A stretch of 37,537 nucleotides of DNA from Candidatus Kapaibacterium sp. (GTDB lineage: Bacteria; Bacteroidota; Ignavibacteria; Kapaibacteriales; UBA4661), in contig JANWZB010000013.1 of assembly GCA_025055035.1 (NCBI GenBank), positions 1 through 37,537 on the forward strand, in the 5' to 3' direction. The notes under the pieces were generated by a model. The model had not been told where the DNA came from. It did not search any database and saw nothing but the letters and a program-made list of their open reading frames with translations. The first letter of the stretch is position 1, and each line of letters opens with the position of its first letter. Shown here one piece after another: positions 22,410 to 30,773 of this stretch. The position numbers and the translations under genes are program-made.

Positions 22410-24299
22410 ATGAACCGCGTATGTACTTTGTCTCTATGTATAGCTTGTGTGTGGATGTGTGCTAGTATCGGTATAGAAGTACATGCACAAGCACTGCAAC
22501 CACAACACGCATCGTTTTTGCGTGTAGCAGACCCGCGAGGAACTTGGAATCGTTCTGGACAAGGGAGAATCGAAGAAGCAGTGCTGACGATAGCGCCATG
22601 CGGGGTGTATGCGCAATGCGAGCTGTTTCTAACGTTTTCTTCCGCAGGAACATCGCTGTTGTCGAGTCGGGATTCACTGGAAGTACAGTTTGATTTCTTC
22701 TTGCCTCTGGGAGCGTGGGTTACCGATTCATGGCTCTGGGTTGGTCAAGATATTGTGCAGGCAAAAATCTTCGACCGAACAACAGCGACTACCGTATATG
22801 AAAGTATTGTGCAGCGTCGCCAAGACCCATCTCTTCTGACCAAGAATTATGGTGGCTACTACAGTTTGAGAATTTTCCCAATGCGTGGGGATGAAACACG
22901 CAAAGTCAAGATTGCATATCTTCTGCCTATGGAGTGGCGTAGCAATGCTGTCTACGCAAGCATACCAACGTCGCTTCTTAGGGCTTCATCGCGCATACCA
23001 AGTCTCACTGTACTCTACTATCCTGAGCAGGATTGGAGTATCCCAAGCCTTGCAATACAACAGGGAAACAGCGTAGCTCTGGCAGCCATCGATATACTGC
23101 GTCCAACACAAGAGTTGCAAACGGGTCGTAGAGTATTTATGGGAAAGATTGACAGCGAGCTCATACGCAGTTCGACGGTTTCTGCATTAGAGTGGAAATC
23201 TCCTATGCGCGATGGTATTATGTTGCAGCTTGTCCAGCGTGGTGAAGAGTGTTACTATCACCTTGTGATTGATGCGCGCAGACTTTTCAATATACAGGCA
23301 AGTGATAGTCTAGAGATCGATAATGTGCGTCTGAAAAGCGGCTCTACTGCATGCTACGACCGATACAACATCACGATGCTGTCGCGAGAGGGACATTACA
23401 CTGCATCAAACCTCCCAATAACTATTGGAGTACCAGTGTCTATTCGTCCATCTGTACCTTCTGCATTCTCTCCGCTCTATGCGCCGTTATTGACTTCCTA
23501 TGGAACACGGCGGCTGGACAATCAGGGCATAATTCAAGAGGTCGGACGCTGTATTCCGAGCAATCGCTTTCTTGTAGGTATAGGAGGATACCTGAACAAT
23601 CTTCCCGTTGCTATTGAACGAGCTATTCCATTCGAGAGAGCTCAACGCGGGGCTGTATGCTCGTATCTTGCATGGGTAGGAAATCATATTGCTGGATTGG
23701 AGAATACTCCAATCAATACGAGCTTTGAGCGAGCTGATACAGTTATTCGTGCTCGCCAGCGTCATATCGTGCAACTCAGTCTTGAGAATCGTGTTTTGTC
23801 GTCGCTAACGGCATTCCTTGCTCTCGAACCAAATGATACCACACCTATATGCTCGGGGTGCTACCAGCCAAGTACAGGCAATCCAGCTTTGGCAGGAGCA
23901 AATAACCCGCTGACTATCGCACCTTCACAAAGCACGCAACGTCGCGCTTTGCCTACGCAGACTATAGATGCTCTCGACGAACGTTTCTTACAGAATGCGC
24001 ATGTACATCTAACCGTTTCTCCGAATCCATCATACGGAACAGTAAGAATTACTATGCAGTTATCTGAGCCAATACATGCTGATGCACGCAGTCTGCATGT
24101 GGGGATATACGATGTGCTAGGACGCTGTATTCGTACTGTTCACCACGCTGTACTCGATGAGCTTCTCAAACAGGGGGTTGCACACCTGATATGGGATGGT
24201 GATGATGATGGTGGTCATACTGTAGCAGCGGGTGTGTATGTTGTTGTTGTGCAAACACCGTTCATGCGACGTAGCATTACGATTCTCCGATTAGGCTAG
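22410..24299 (+). CDS. VIT-domain protein with T9SS C-terminal sorting domain
   Basis: A predicted secreted/cell-surface protein of 629 residues. After a signal peptide (to about residue 27, IEVHAQA) comes a VIT (vault/inter-alpha-trypsin) domain (about 55-175), shown by the motifs QAKIFDRTTATTVYES and QDPSLL. Residues about 180-470 contain pieces that resemble the end of a vWA domain (NRFLVGIGGYLNN, about 385-397) and the tail that follows it in VIT/vWA proteins (LSLENRVLSSLTAFLALEP, about 456-474). The MIDAS motif DxSxS is absent. The C-terminus (about 535-629, VSPNPSYGTVRI then YDVLGR, GVYVVVV) is a type A T9SS sorting domain. Likely exported by T9SS and anchored at the surface. ATG 22410 is preferred, with the upstream frame open to 22314. 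Confidence 0.85.
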   Translation: MNRVCTLSLCIACVWMCASIGIEVHAQALQPQHASFLRVADPRGTWNRSGQGRIEEAVLTIAPCGVYAQCELFLTFSSAGTSLLSSRDSLEVQFDFFLPLGAWVTDSWLWVGQDIVQAKIFDRTTATTVYESIVQRRQDPSLLTKNYGGYYSLRIFPMRGDETRKVKIAYLLPMEWRSNAVYASIPTSLLRASSRIPSLTVLYYPEQDWSIPSLAIQQGNSVALAAIDILRPTQELQTGRRVFMGKIDSELIRSSTVSALEWKSPMRDGIMLQLVQRGEECYYHLVIDARRLFNIQASDSLEIDNVRLKSGSTACYDRYNITMLSREGHYTASNLPITIGVPVSIRPSVPSAFSPLYAPLLTSYGTRRLDNQGIIQEVGRCIPSNRFLVGIGGYLNNLPVAIERAIPFERAQRGAVCSYLAWVGNHIAGLENTPINTSFERADTVIRARQRHIVQLSLENRVLSSLTAFLALEPNDTTPICSGCYQPSTGNPALAGANNPLTIAPSQSTQRRALPTQTIDALDERFLQNAHVHLTVSPNPSYGTVRITMQLSEPIHADARSLHVGIYDVLGRCIRTVHHAVLDELLKQGVAHLIWDGDDDGGHTVAAGVYVVVVQTPFMRRSITILRLG

Positions 24300-24444
24300 C
24301 ATGTGTGATTCTTCTGAGTAATACGAACTTTCTGCGCATGAAAAGTGTTCAGACAAAGTAACCGTAGTGGCTACACGTTTGCATAAGAGATACTTACAGA
24401 ATTTTTCCGTATGTATCAACCTTGTGAAGTCGCTGCGAAAAGCG

Positions 24445-24452
24445 TAATTTTG
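24445..24452 (+). promoter_or_regulatory. Candidate TAnnTTTG promoter element before sdhC
   Basis: TAATTTTG matches the Bacteroidota -7 element TAnnTTTG, and TTG lies 20 bases upstream (24422-24424), close to the usual -33 spacing. It is 66 bases before the GTG start at 24519. The best-supported promoter of the three candidates of this kind, but still only a motif match. Confidence 0.35.
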
Positions 24453-24518
24453 TTTGAACGCCTTGATGCTTCATCAATACCATTCCTCTCTGAACCTAAT
24501 AACAGTAAGGAGGCTCTT

Positions 24519-25172
24519 GTGAGTGTTCTACAAAGCTTGCTGAAATACTCTGTTGGCAAAAAACAGGTTATGGGCGTGCTTGGACTATTGCTGTGTGGAT
24601 TTGCGTTTGTACATATGACAGGGAACTTCCTTGTCTTCCAGGGCGCTGAAAAATTCAATGCATATGGTGAGTTTTTGCACAATTTACCAGCCTTTCGTTT
24701 AATTGAGCTAACGCTTGCAGGATTGTTTCTTGCTCATATTGTTCTTGGTATCGTCCTAGCTGTACAGAATCGTGCGGCTCGGCCTGAGCGTTATGCAGTG
24801 CAAAGAAGCGCTGGAGGTGCAACTATTGGCTCGAAAACAATGGCATTTACTGGCATATACTTTATTGTGTTTCTTATTGTGCACTTGCTTAACATTCGCT
24901 TTCATATTCTGCCCACTCCTGCTCAGGGAGCAACCGAGTATGATATTACAGCAGGCGTGCTAGCAAGCCCTGGCTATGCTGCCTTTTATATTATCTCCGC
25001 ATGTATCTTAGGGCTGCATTTATCGCACGGTCTATCGAGTGCGTTCCAATCGCTTGGGTGGTATAACAGCCAAGTTCGACCGATTCTGAGAAGAGTAAGT
25101 ATTGTATACGGTATTGTAATTGCTGTGGGGTATAGTGCAATAGCGCTGTTCTTGCTCATCAAGCACGGATAG
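24519..25172 (+). CDS. sdhC: Succinate dehydrogenase cytochrome b558 subunit
   Basis: An inner-membrane diheme cytochrome of the succinate:menaquinone oxidoreductase (complex II) of the b558 type. The protein (217 residues) has five hydrophobic helices: GVLGLLLCGFAFVHMTGNFLV, LIELTLAGLFLAHIVLGIVLAV, MAFTGIYFIVFLIVHLLNI, AAFYIISACILGLHLSHGL and VYGIVIAVGYSAIALFLLI. Conserved histidines for the two hemes lie in the helices (FVHMTGN, LAHIVLG, IVHLLN, LHLSHG). The start is a GTG at 24519, preceded by a strong AAGGAGG ribosome binding site (24507-24513, spacing five bases); the frame opens earlier at 24411 but that extension has no family character. No sdhA or sdhB follows, which is unusual. Confidence 0.9.
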   Translation: MSVLQSLLKYSVGKKQVMGVLGLLLCGFAFVHMTGNFLVFQGAEKFNAYGEFLHNLPAFRLIELTLAGLFLAHIVLGIVLAVQNRAARPERYAVQRSAGGATIGSKTMAFTGIYFIVFLIVHLLNIRFHILPTPAQGATEYDITAGVLASPGYAAFYIISACILGLHLSHGLSSAFQSLGWYNSQVRPILRRVSIVYGIVIAVGYSAIALFLLIKHG

Positions 25173-25364
25173 CTCGAGTATATGTGGCAGTACATTCAGC
25201 ACTGCTAATGTTACCAGAGCCTCATTCTGCCACGCACGGCAATGAGGCTCTGCGCTTCCTAAGCGTAAAACCTTTTCTACTCGTTCAGGGCTTTGTGTGG
25301 ATTGGCAAGTACCATGAAATGTATGTTGTGGATGCATCCTTTAAACTATTGAGGCGCAGGAATT

Positions 25365-27575
25365 ATGGCAGCGCGCACTACAAGTACAAGGTTGCAGTAC
25401 TTGCTATTCTCTATCAGAGAAAGGCTTGGTACGTACAAGTATTGGGGAATGATAGCAGCAGCGCTTGTTTGTGCTATCATGATGGCGTTAGTTGATGATG
25501 TATTTCTTCCGTATGAAGGGGCACTACTGTACAATGTTTCTCTAGGCTTTACCGCGCTCCTCAAGATTGCTCTCGCTGTTCTTTTTGGTGGGCTTGTTGT
25601 GATAAATTTCCCAATCCGTCATGAAGAAAATCCTCATAGAGACGAACAAGATGCTGCCATACCGCAGTCATACAGAGAGTTGCAGCAAGCGGGAATCTTC
25701 GTCAGTGTTTCAATCGCAGTGATGTTGCTGCTGTCATCGTTTATTGACGAAAACACCTTTGGCATTACTGCGTTTTCCAGACGATTTGGTGCATCGCTCT
25801 GCGCTCTTATATTTGTTGCGATGATTGTTCGCCAGCTTGAGTGGGTTGATGCTCTGCTCCAGCAACGGCGTACGGCGTTTACGGAGCAATTTCGCATGAT
25901 TGCACTAGTTGTGGGGGTTATGCTTATTGTGCTTCGTGTATTTGAGTTAGTAACAGGCATTGATGCTGAAGCTATTCATGTAGTGAGCATGACAATCCTT
26001 GCAATGCTCTTGCTCATTGCATCATCGCGTGTGTCGTGGATTTCCTCGTTAACTAAAGACCAAAAGTGGAAAGCTTTTGCGGTGTCATCGCTAGCGATGG
26101 TGATGACAATAGCATTTATGGTTAGCCGGGAAGGTCTAGAGCATATAACAATAATGGATCGGTTGTTGCCTGGATTGTACCATTTTTCGTCTTTTGCTGC
26201 ATTGCTTGCATGTATTTTTTTTCTGCGTGTCAGTTTTGCTCTCGCGCTAGCGTTGCCAACAGCAGCAGCAATGGACAGAAAAATGAACGAAGTACGGTCG
26301 TTAGCATCGCTGAGTCGCGCTATTGCTCAAGTGTATGACTTAGAACAGCTTCTCACAATGACAACGACAATGATACGCGACGTGTGTGGGGCAACATCGT
26401 CATGGATTGAATTGGAAAGCAGCGAAGCCAATGGTACACATATTGCCGCACATATTAACATTACAGATGATGAACTGCAGGCCCTCTACAAACACGGTGT
26501 GCTACATGCAAGCATAGCGCGGCGGGGAATGCAAGGGTTGTATATAGAAGCTCTCGACGAAGAGCCTTCGTTTGCCGAGATATGTTCGTCTCTGAACGAT
26601 AGAGTGCAGTCCCTGATAGCAGTGCCACTCATGCTCGAACATCATCGTATCGGCACATTATTCGCCGCACATCGTGAGAAATTTGCCTTTGAGAATGAGG
26701 ATATCGCATTACTAACCGCGTTTGCAAGTAATATCAGCATAGCGATTGAGAACGTTCGGCTGTTCGAGCAGTCAGTAGAGCAGGAACGCTTGAAACGCGA
26801 GATGATGCTTGCACGAGAAATACAGTACAAGTTACTTCCGAAACAGCAGCCACACCTTACCGCATTTGACATTGCTGCTTATACGTCGCCTGCACTGGAG
26901 GTTGGCGGTGATTACTATGATTATGTTACCCTCAGCAATGGCATGCGATGTGTGCTGATTGGGGATGTTTCGGGTAAAGGAATATCTGCAGCGTTGTACA
27001 TGGCAGAATTGAAGGGTGTTGTACTAGCAGTTGCAGCGGAGAGCACTTCAGCGGCAGACATTCTTTGCCGCATCAATACTGCTCTTAAGGGTAATCTTGA
27101 ACGTGGAGTGTATGTAACGATGACAGCTGTGGCACTTAACGAGGAAACCCGCGAACTTCTGATTGCTCGTGCTGGTCATACACCCATTCTACTTGTGCGG
27201 AATGGAATACCCTACTTCCTACAACCCCGCGGTATTGGTATTGCATTGGCTGATGCTCAAGCATTTCGTTCTGCTCTTGAGGAAGTTCGTGTTCCGATGG
27301 CATACCATGATGTATGCTTGCTCTTCACTGATGGAGTAAACGAAGCGCTGAATGAAGAGCAGAAAGAGTTTGGAGTACAAGCGCTTCAAAGTGCGCTAAT
27401 GCAGAACCATACAGAAGCGCGGTTTATCGTGGGTGAGGTTGTAAGGCGAGTTGCCGAGTTTTCTCAAGGAATGTCGCAGCATGATGATATGACTGTGATA
27501 GCAATTCTTGCACGAGAGCATGACGCTGCTTGTTGCGAACACTTGCCAGAAAAACATCCTCTGCGCAGTACGTAG
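25365..27575 (+). CDS. Membrane GAF-SpoIIE (RsbU-like) PP2C phosphatase
   Basis: A membrane-bound serine/threonine phosphatase of 736 residues. The N-terminal half has about seven to eight hydrophobic segments (about 25-300). A GAF-type sensory domain follows (about 310-470, ending SNISIAIENVRLFEQ), then a short coiled coil and the SpoIIE/PP2C phosphatase domain (about 500-725). The metal-binding aspartates are in VGGDYYDYV, LIGDVSGKGISAALYMAELKG, FTDGVNEA and QHDDMTVIAI. Such RsbU/SpoIIE proteins dephosphorylate STAS-domain antagonists, here plausibly the one encoded at 14042-14389 about 11 kb away. ATG 25365 is preceded by CAGGAA, a weak ribosome binding site. It is followed after 60 bp by the hydroxyacyl-CoA dehydrogenase gene. 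Confidence 0.92.
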   Translation: MAARTTSTRLQYLLFSIRERLGTYKYWGMIAAALVCAIMMALVDDVFLPYEGALLYNVSLGFTALLKIALAVLFGGLVVINFPIRHEENPHRDEQDAAIPQSYRELQQAGIFVSVSIAVMLLLSSFIDENTFGITAFSRRFGASLCALIFVAMIVRQLEWVDALLQQRRTAFTEQFRMIALVVGVMLIVLRVFELVTGIDAEAIHVVSMTILAMLLLIASSRVSWISSLTKDQKWKAFAVSSLAMVMTIAFMVSREGLEHITIMDRLLPGLYHFSSFAALLACIFFLRVSFALALALPTAAAMDRKMNEVRSLASLSRAIAQVYDLEQLLTMTTTMIRDVCGATSSWIELESSEANGTHIAAHINITDDELQALYKHGVLHASIARRGMQGLYIEALDEEPSFAEICSSLNDRVQSLIAVPLMLEHHRIGTLFAAHREKFAFENEDIALLTAFASNISIAIENVRLFEQSVEQERLKREMMLAREIQYKLLPKQQPHLTAFDIAAYTSPALEVGGDYYDYVTLSNGMRCVLIGDVSGKGISAALYMAELKGVVLAVAAESTSAADILCRINTALKGNLERGVYVTMTAVALNEETRELLIARAGHTPILLVRNGIPYFLQPRGIGIALADAQAFRSALEEVRVPMAYHDVCLLFTDGVNEALNEEQKEFGVQALQSALMQNHTEARFIVGEVVRRVAEFSQGMSQHDDMTVIAILAREHDAACCEHLPEKHPLRST

Positions 27576-27635
27576 GACTGCTAAACCATCTATGAATAGC
27601 TGTTTCTCATATAGCATTTGCCTAAGGAGCACCGT

Positions 27636-28538
27636 ATGACAGTAGGAATTTGTGGAGCCGGCACAATGGGAGCTGGCATAGCTCAGGTATGCTTACAATC
27701 GGGCTTTCATGTGCTGCTGTATGATACAGCGGATGCAGCACTGGCGAAAGCTGAACAGTATATCACCAACACTTTTGAGAAAGCTCTCCGCAAAGGGCGC
27801 ATGAGTAGTCAGGAGTATGTATCGGCACGAGTGAGACTAACGTTGGTATCGAGTCTTCATCTGCTACACCCATGCTCGATAGTAGTTGAAGCAATTATTG
27901 AGCAAGCTAAGGCCAAGCAGCAGTTGTACGATAGCCTCGAAGATGTCGTTGCTCATGAAAGTATTATTGCTTCTAACACATCATCGCTTTCTATTACTGC
28001 TCTTGCTGCGTCGATGAGATATCCAGAGCGCTTTGTCGGGCTACATTTCTTTAATCCCGCACCTGTCATGAGACTTGTTGAGATTGTGAGTGGTATGCGT
28101 ACAAGCCCTACAACAGTAGAATATGCTGTACGCTTCGCACAACAACTTGGTAAGCAGCCTGTAAAAGTACGAGATGTTCCGGGCTTTATTGTCAACCGTG
28201 TCGCTCGGAACTACTACCTAGAGGCAATGCGTCTTGTTTCAGAAGGTGCTGCGACAATCCCACAAGTTGATACTCTCATGCGCTCTGCTGGCTTCAAGAT
28301 GGGACCCTTTGAGCTTATGGATGTTATTGGCATGGATGTGAATTTTACTGTTTCAATGTCGCTATGGGAACAGTACTTCTACGAACCACGCCTTACTCCC
28401 GTTCTGCTGCAAAAGCATTATGTCGATGCAGGATTGCTTGGGAGAAAAACAGGCGAGGGATTCTATAAATATGGAGCAGATGGTGAGAAAATACTGCCAC
28501 AACGTAGTAGTTCGGACGCGCCGAGTACCTCACCGTGA
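27636..28538 (+). CDS. 3-hydroxybutyryl-CoA dehydrogenase
   Basis: A cytosolic NAD(P)-dependent dehydrogenase of 300 residues that interconverts 3-hydroxybutyryl-CoA and acetoacetyl-CoA, in fatty acid/butyrate or polyhydroxybutyrate-related metabolism. The Rossmann motif GICGAGTMGAGIAQ is at about residues 4-17. The substrate segment ASNTSSLSIT (about 112-121) and HFFNPAPVMRLVEIVSG (catalytic His about 138) are diagnostic, as is RDVPGFIVNRV with the C-terminal GLLGRKTGEGFYKY. ATG 27636 has an AAGGAG ribosome binding site six bases upstream and is better than an in-frame TTG at 27618. No thiolase or crotonase is adjacent, so the pathway direction cannot be told. Confidence 0.92.
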   Translation: MTVGICGAGTMGAGIAQVCLQSGFHVLLYDTADAALAKAEQYITNTFEKALRKGRMSSQEYVSARVRLTLVSSLHLLHPCSIVVEAIIEQAKAKQQLYDSLEDVVAHESIIASNTSSLSITALAASMRYPERFVGLHFFNPAPVMRLVEIVSGMRTSPTTVEYAVRFAQQLGKQPVKVRDVPGFIVNRVARNYYLEAMRLVSEGAATIPQVDTLMRSAGFKMGPFELMDVIGMDVNFTVSMSLWEQYFYEPRLTPVLLQKHYVDAGLLGRKTGEGFYKYGADGEKILPQRSSSDAPSTSP

Positions 28539-28592
28539 AACGTTTCGAACTCTAGGTTTCTTGTATATTCTACATTGACTTGCAGTGGTATC

Positions 28593-29603
28593 ATGCATTC
28601 GGTCATTGTTATTGGTGCTGGCATGGCAGGATTGACTGCGGCACGAGAGCTGCAACAACATGGATTCTCTGTTACCGTTCTGGATAAAGGTCGTAGTGTT
28701 GGTGGGCGTATGGCAACACGACGATTACTCGTCGATAGCCGGATAGGCAGAGCAGACCATGGAGCACAATATATTACTGCGTACACGGAAAGATTTACAA
28801 GGCTTGTTCAAGATATGGCTGCTCAGAATGTCATCGAACCATGGCATGCGTACTGTGCTACTACAGCACCAAAACGTGCTCGATATATTGCACACGAAGG
28901 TATGGCATCGGTAGCAAAGTATCTTGCACGAGGTATCAATGTGCATGTGCAGGAGCGTGTTGTTCGTATAGTAAGTTCACGCGATACTTGGACAGTCCAT
29001 ACAGAATCACATCACACATATAACGCTGATGCACTGCTTGTAACAGCCCCAATTCCTCAAGCGCTGGCATTGTTAGAGTCGGCGGATACTCTTGTACTGT
29101 CTGATGCTGAGCGTGCGGCACTTGAAGCAGTGGTCTATGTACCCTGTATTGCTCTCATGCTTGCGCTCGATAGAAAGCACTACTTAAGCATATCTACGCT
29201 TCCCCTAACACGCTTCGAGGGCAAACGAACAGTGATGTGGATAGCAGATAACACTGCGAAGGGAATCTCTCCTGATGTGCCAGTACTGACAATACACACG
29301 AGCTCAGATTTTGCCCGTGAGTACTGGGAAACCGATGACGGAGAGGTGTATTCTGTTCTCGTTGGCGACATGCGAGAATATATTCCAGCAGAAGCGATAC
29401 AAAGCTATTCATTGCATCGGTGGCGATATAGCCGCGTTGTTGCACCGTTTGCAAGATTATGCTGTCCTGTTGCCGCGTCGCCAGCAGGATTAGTGCTAGC
29501 AGGCGATGGCTTTGCTACAGAGTGTGGAATGCTGACGCGCATTGAGGATGCAGCGTTATCTGGCTGGGCAGCAGCTGAATATCTGGTGTCGTTGTATCGT
29601 TAA
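28593..29603 (+). CDS. FAD-dependent oxidoreductase, renalase-like
   Basis: An FAD-binding flavoprotein of 336 residues. The N-terminal dinucleotide-binding motif IVIGAGMAGLTAARELQ (about 5-21) is followed by VLDKGRSVGGRMATRR (about 32-47) and DHGAQYIT (about 60-67), a combination typical of the renalase-like group of amine oxidase-fold proteins; bacterial renalases oxidise wrongly reduced NAD(P)H isomers. The C-terminus includes the second FAD contact GLVLAGDGFATECGMLTRIEDAALSGW (about 296-322). ATG 28593 places the FAD motif at the very N-terminus and is preferred over the frame start at 28575. It follows the hydroxyacyl-CoA dehydrogenase gene by 54 bp and is convergent with cdaA (12-bp gap). 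Exact substrate unknown. Confidence 0.85.
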   Translation: MHSVIVIGAGMAGLTAARELQQHGFSVTVLDKGRSVGGRMATRRLLVDSRIGRADHGAQYITAYTERFTRLVQDMAAQNVIEPWHAYCATTAPKRARYIAHEGMASVAKYLARGINVHVQERVVRIVSSRDTWTVHTESHHTYNADALLVTAPIPQALALLESADTLVLSDAERAALEAVVYVPCIALMLALDRKHYLSISTLPLTRFEGKRTVMWIADNTAKGISPDVPVLTIHTSSDFAREYWETDDGEVYSVLVGDMREYIPAEAIQSYSLHRWRYSRVVAPFARLCCPVAASPAGLVLAGDGFATECGMLTRIEDAALSGWAAAEYLVSLYR

Positions 29604-29615
29604 GAATGAGCTTGT

Positions 29616-30527
29616 CTACGGCAATATATCGCGCTTCTTTCCTGAGCGGTATTCTTGATCTGATGCGCTAGCACTATTCGTTGCCTGTGTTCTATGGAGA
29701 TTCGCTGAGCGTAACTCTTCGACGAGGATCGTCAATTCCTTTTCTTGTGTTTTAAAGCGTGTACCTGAGAGCCGCTCGGCAAGCACACTGTATAAATTAT
29801 GGGGGGTAACACCGGGGATAAATGTACCTTCTTCTGCGAGAGCAATTTTTCCTGTTTCTTCCGATATCACGAGCACGAGAACGTCGGCTTGCTCAGAAAT
29901 TCCCATCGCTGCTCTGTGTCGTGTGCCAAGATGTTTTCCCTGAAATCGAGTCGTAAGGCTAAGTGGCAAGATACATCGTGCTGCCTCGATAATACCATTT
30001 TGAATAACAACTGCTCCATCGTGGAGTGGGGACTTAGGATTGAAAATTGAAACAAGAAGTTCTTTGGACAATCGCGCTTGGAGAGGGATACCAGTTTCGA
30101 TAGTCATTTTGATGTTTGTCGAGCGTGCAAAGACAATGAGTGCACCAGTATGTTTTTCCGACATTTCTATTGCAGCGCGTGTAATTTCATCGATAGTCTC
30201 GTTCATCTGCGACCGAGTGAAAATACTGAAAATAGGCGAGCGAACTATCAGAAGCAGAACACGGCGTATTTCCTGGGAAAAAAGCACAATAAACGCTAAG
30301 AGCCATATCCCACCAAGTGTCCGAAGAATGAGATTCAGCAAGCGTAGATGAAATACTTCTGTAAGAAAGTACACCCCCAGAATAACAATAATTGCATAAA
30401 AAATCTGCACTGCAACGGTATTTTTAACGGTCTGATAGAGAAAATACAGTATGCATGCGACAATTGTAATATCGATAACATCAACTAGCGTAACACTAAT
30501 AAACCAGATGCGAAATAACTCTATCAT
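29616..30527 (-). CDS. cdaA: Diadenylate cyclase (c-di-AMP synthase)
   Basis: A membrane-bound enzyme that makes the second messenger c-di-AMP from two ATP, usually involved in osmotic and cell-wall homeostasis. Three hydrophobic helices at the N-terminus (about 11-90) and the DAC domain after them (about 100-250) match CdaA/DacA. The catalytic motifs are seen in LHDGAVVIQNG (DGA) and GTRHRAAMG (RHR), followed by DVLVLVISEETGKIALAEEG. The ATG at 30527 is preferred over the frame opening at 30554. The C-terminal tail (about 255-303) is longer and charged. No CdaR regulator and no GlmM lie nearby. The gene is divergent from moxR with a 246-bp gap. Confidence 0.94.
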   Translation of the reverse strand: MIELFRIWFISVTLVDVIDITIVACILYFLYQTVKNTVAVQIFYAIIVILGVYFLTEVFHLRLLNLILRTLGGIWLLAFIVLFSQEIRRVLLLIVRSPIFSIFTRSQMNETIDEITRAAIEMSEKHTGALIVFARSTNIKMTIETGIPLQARLSKELLVSIFNPKSPLHDGAVVIQNGIIEAARCILPLSLTTRFQGKHLGTRHRAAMGISEQADVLVLVISEETGKIALAEEGTFIPGVTPHNLYSVLAERLSGTRFKTQEKELTILVEELRSANLHRTQATNSASASDQEYRSGKKRDILP

Positions 30528-30773
30528 GACAAAGTATGCTGAAACTGTGCACAACGTGCTCTACAAGGATTGATGCAGTGTAGGCAGACGGAATATACGA
30601 GAACACAGCATTTTGTACAATCTCTCGAGTGGCGACTTTATGGAAAAAACTTCTTTGTTCGTCATAATTTTTGTTGTTGATTTGTGGTGTCGCTGGCATA
30701 CATGCCGCATGCATGTCAAAGAACAATGCAGAACAATGCGTATCTTCTTGTTATACTATTCTCTTCCTAGTTC

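Noticed and set aside
24371-24384. GTAG/CTAC hairpin after the T9SS gene as a terminator
   Set aside because: The stem is only four base pairs and no T run follows directly.
24411-24518. N-terminal extension of sdhC
   Set aside because: The GTG at 24519 has a strong ribosome binding site and gives the family length; the extension has no family character.
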